Assembly: GCA_946965045.2 (NCBI GenBank)
Contig: OX337237.1
Location: forward strand, 3,100,001 to 3,164,000
Length of the DNA stretch: 64,000 nt
Direction of reading: 5' to 3'
DNA from: Epithemia pelagica
Taxonomy: Eukaryota > Bacillariophyta > Bacillariophyceae > Surirellales > Surirellaceae
Both the position numbers and the translations under genes were made by a program. The notes beneath the pieces were generated by a model. That model did no database searches, was not told the DNA's origin, and saw nothing but the letters and a program-made list of their open reading frames with translations. This document shows positions 61,442 through 64,000 of the stretch, one piece after another (position 1 is the stretch's first letter; every line of letters starts with the position of its first letter).

Positions 61442-61870
61442 AATACTCGGGGCTGCAAAAGCTGTCGCATTTGTACCTAGACCACACGGTCCTAAATCTA
61501 ACGAAACCATTCTATGCATTTGTCATTGGATCAATGAGTATCGTTCTTCTGTCTCAGGACGACTACCATGTCGTTGTAAAAGGCCAGCGATCGTTCCAAG
61601 GGGATATTGGTGCTTCGTTCGATTCAATATTTACAACCAGAAGGGTGTATGGGCCATCCCCTCAGATGCAGCATTTTCAAGATTTACATTGTTCCCTGCC
61701 CGATTGGGATTTGCAAATGACTGCTCATGCCTTGTACCGACCCCAACGATCGGCCTTGTACCGACCCCAACGATCGACTGCCTTGGGGACTCCGGTGGGA
61801 GTCAAGGCGTCCAGGGTACATCTACTTCCTTGGATGTACCACCCTATGTTCGATTGGTGTATTTGTCACC
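61442..61870. other. Segment between the transferase stop and the GT61 relic
   Basis: About 430 bp with no similarity to the GT61 gene. It contains a perfect-but-one 24-bp tandem repeat at 61730-61777 and an open frame (from 61471) that runs on into the relic but has no recognised domain. Confidence 0.5.
61730..61777. repeat. 24-bp tandem repeat, two units
   Basis: Units 61730-61753 and 61754-61777 begin CCTTGTACCGACCCCAACGA and differ only at the last base. Confidence 0.93.
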
Positions 61871-61879
61871 CTTTTTGTC

Positions 61880-62285
61880 GGGACAACAACAACCAGTCGT
61901 TGTACTACCGTCTCCAAATTCCCCACATTGAACCCGCGTGTCACTTGGTCCCAAATGTCGAGCGTGCCCGAAGCACCTTGGTACATTCGTTGAATTTGGA
62001 CGATCCACCCGAATCTCTGGTACCACGGTTTGGAGGAGGATACATCACATCGGACCTACCAACCAAACAGCCACAAACAATCATCTTCTCTCTCGTTTTC
62101 TCTCAAAAGCTAAGAGAGAGATTTCTTTAGAAAACCGAAGAGGGCTCCACCTCCCCGCCCAGTTGTTATTTCGTTTCTTTCACAACACAGTACTACTGCA
62201 TATATTTCTTGAAAGAGTTCTTCTCAAGCAAAACCCTCTACACAGACCATAATTTGGATTCGTGTCAAAGAAATTGTGTGTATCT
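61880..62285 (+). pseudogene. Relic of a GT61 gene tail and 3' UTR
   Basis: The frame reads NNNQSLYY, then HIEPACHLV, then VERARSTLVHSLNLDDPPES, matching the last ~50 residues of the GT61 protein at 49450-49605. Similarity continues into the 3' UTR (CACAACAC-GTACTACTGCAT and the TTCTTCTCAA block) up to about 62285, against 49862. It has no start or catalytic part. It shows that this locus was once a full GT61 duplicate. Confidence 0.85.
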
Positions 62286-63806
62286 ACACATTCCGCTAGT
62301 AGTAGCGATTATGACGACGACAACAACAAGATGTAGAATCTTCCACAACGAAACACACTACTGTTTCGACAGAGGAAGGATCCTCCTCTCCTGTTTTAGT
62401 CCGGGCGACTGAGTCGAATGGAGAGTTTGTCGTGTTGCTTTGATATGGTTTGGGGGAAAATGTAACGGCAAGCTCGTCTGGTGACGACCAAACATGACAC
62501 CGACAGGACAGTTCACTCATTGCCGATATTGAAAACAAACCCCGAGACCACAGCAGCACCGTCATTGGGTACACTGGATCCACCAAACATTCCAACGTTT
62601 GCTGCGTGTTTGGATGCAAGTCGGCGACGCTTGGGTAACCCCCCAAACCCAGTTTCTGGCAATCGTTCAATGCCCTCTCCCGTCACACACGATACCACAG
62701 TATGTATAATGAGAGCCGCACCCCCGCCGCGACACACGACGGACCAGACCGTGTGCCGTTTCGATGACAAGCGGGCGTTTAACAACATTGGGCGATCGCA
62801 ACAGTTGAGTGATTTCTTGTTCACACCAGGCTTGTCGCAATGCAGGATTCGGGCCATCCATTTGGGTCCAGACGACCATGATGATGATGATTGGAATACG
62901 AAAGCTACCTCGAACACAAATTCAAGTAATACCTCGTCTTGTGGGTTGGCGGTTGTCCACTGCTGACCAAGACTCTACTAGCGCAGAATCGGCCATGCCT
63001 GAATGAAATTGGATGAATCCTGACACACACTCCAAGGACAAGAGTCTTGTCGGATGGTCGGAAAAGGGTGCTGTGGATCCAAGCAATGTACAGCCAACTT
63101 CTCAGTTCGCCGTCGTTGGATTGTACGTTGCCGAATCTGAGCCAAGAATCGAACCACGCGATTCGACACAGGTCGTTTTGTGTCCTTGGTACTATTCGTG
63201 GCCACAATCATCAGTTCCATAATCATTCATCCAGGGGGGCGCACACTGGAGGAAGAATGACGGTTTCTGGTTGGGAAACAACCACCATTGCCAGACGCAG
63301 CTTGATGCAGATGGGCCTGGTGCTGGATGTTCCAGCAGAAAGGACTTGAAGTGGCAATCGGAATGTATACATGATATGGTGTCGTACAAGACGAGCTGTC
63401 TGGTTCATGTCGTTGTGAGTTTGGTGCAGAACCGAGAATCACCAATCCAGCCCACGCATCAACCAAACTATTCCTCTTTCCTTCGTGACGGACGGATTGT
63501 TGTTGCTGCTGCTGCTGCAAGTGTGGAGTGTCAGGATGGGCCGTTGTTCGTTTTAGTAGGACCGATAGAGACGGCAGTAGTATTCAGCTCCTAGCAGTTT
63601 GGCTGTTGTGGACTCTGGATGCGTCATAGGAGTATCGCCATAGTGAGAGAGATTGTTTCTTGTTGTCGTTCGTGTTAGCGTGAAAGAGAGAGAGAGAGAG
63701 TCAAACACAACACTACCAACAACAACAAGATTCATGATTCATTCACCAACTTACCCACAAGAATCAAACTGTTTGTAGCTCCGGATTTGGAGGCAGGACT
63801 TTGAGA
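62286..63806. other. No recognisable gene
   Basis: 1.5 kb with competing short ORFs on both strands (the longest about 160 codons, without an early ATG) and no known domain. There is a GA tract near 63685-63701. Parts may be introns or UTR of the minus-strand gene at the right edge. Confidence 0.45.
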
Positions 63807-64000
63807 TCATGACAATGTCGTTGAGGTAGGCACTGTAGGGGGAGTGCTGGATCCTCCATTGGCTTGATTTTTCAAGAGTGCTTCAGCCAATAAACCATTC
63901 GTACCCATGTGGCCCGTCAAGGCCGACATGTCCAAGGATCCACGGGGAATTGTGCTTTCCATTTCATTTTCCGACAAACGTTCCAGCTGCATGGAGGTCG
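63807..64000 (-). CDS. 3' end of a minus-strand gene (partial)
   Basis: An open frame enters from beyond the right edge and ends at a TGA (63807-63809). The visible 64 residues include MQLERLSENEMESTIPRG and then SALTGHMGTNGLLAEALL, ending in a Pro/Thr/Ser tail. They are too short to name a family. The ATG at 63992 is probably internal. Confidence 0.5.
   Translation of the reverse strand, partial: TSMQLERLSENEMESTIPRGSLDMSALTGHMGTNGLLAEALLKNQANGGSSTPPTVPTSTTLS

Noticed and set aside
61471-62130. A 219-codon gene after the second transferase
   Set aside because: Only its second half has meaning, as a relic of the GT61 C-terminus running into 3' UTR; the first half has no start context or domain.

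Overview
The window looks like nuclear DNA of a diatom (a photosynthetic stramenopile). The genes are long, mostly intron-free and rich in Gln/Asn/Asp/Ser runs. A cyclophilin carries a bipartite plastid leader with an aromatic residue just after the predicted signal-peptide cleavage site, and a thylakoid-transfer-like segment behind it. A Copia element of the CoDi type is present. The species cannot be fixed from the sequence alone.

Layout. (1) 0.2-4.8 kb holds an acidic leucine-rich-repeat protein, followed by a GTA microsatellite interrupted by a Stowaway-like MITE (4915-5475). (2) 5.5-8.4 kb is poorly coding; one small minus-strand ORF starts MGCC. (3) 8.4-15.2 kb is a housekeeping block: a proline-rich ORF, an E2F transcription factor, a thylakoid-lumen cyclophilin, ribosomal protein eL18 and a tRNA-Arg(CCG). 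(4) 15.5-24.8 kb (minus) is one 3071-codon gene with acidic GW motifs, about 13 VVDHTP motifs and a very long coiled coil. (5) 25312-32047 is a very young Copia retrotransposon with apparently identical 318-bp LTRs and a 5-bp target duplication, inserted 11 nt upstream of a two-WW-domain gene. (6) 33.7-38.0 kb (minus) is a GH38 alpha-mannosidase. (7) 38.6-47.2 and 51.0-59.5 kb are two diverged tyrosine-recombinase (DIRS-order) retrotransposons, each with about 220-bp terminal direct repeats and each lying just upstream of a membrane-anchored glycosyltransferase gene (47374 and 59639). (8) After 62 kb little is recognisable except the 3' end of a minus-strand gene at the right edge.

The most notable signal is in the Copia element. 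The 14 nt immediately after the 5' LTR, where a tRNA primer-binding site should be, are the perfect reverse complement of a segment inside the LTR itself. That segment starts one base after a perfect initiator match (TCATTCT). This is the arrangement expected for Tf1-like self-priming, not tRNA priming. The two DIRS-order elements share a two-hairpin module in their repeats whose large hairpin has changed sequence while keeping its pairing. They decay in different ways: element 1 has only nonsense changes explicable by single C-to-T or G-to-A transitions, element 2 mainly single-base deletions.

The three glycan genes (mannosidase, GT61-like transferase, fucosyltransferase-like protein) form a loose secretory-pathway cluster. 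The two transferases share a nearly identical cytoplasmic tail and membrane anchor but have unrelated catalytic domains. The second locus still carries a relic of the first gene's tail and 3' UTR, so it is a duplicate whose middle was replaced.
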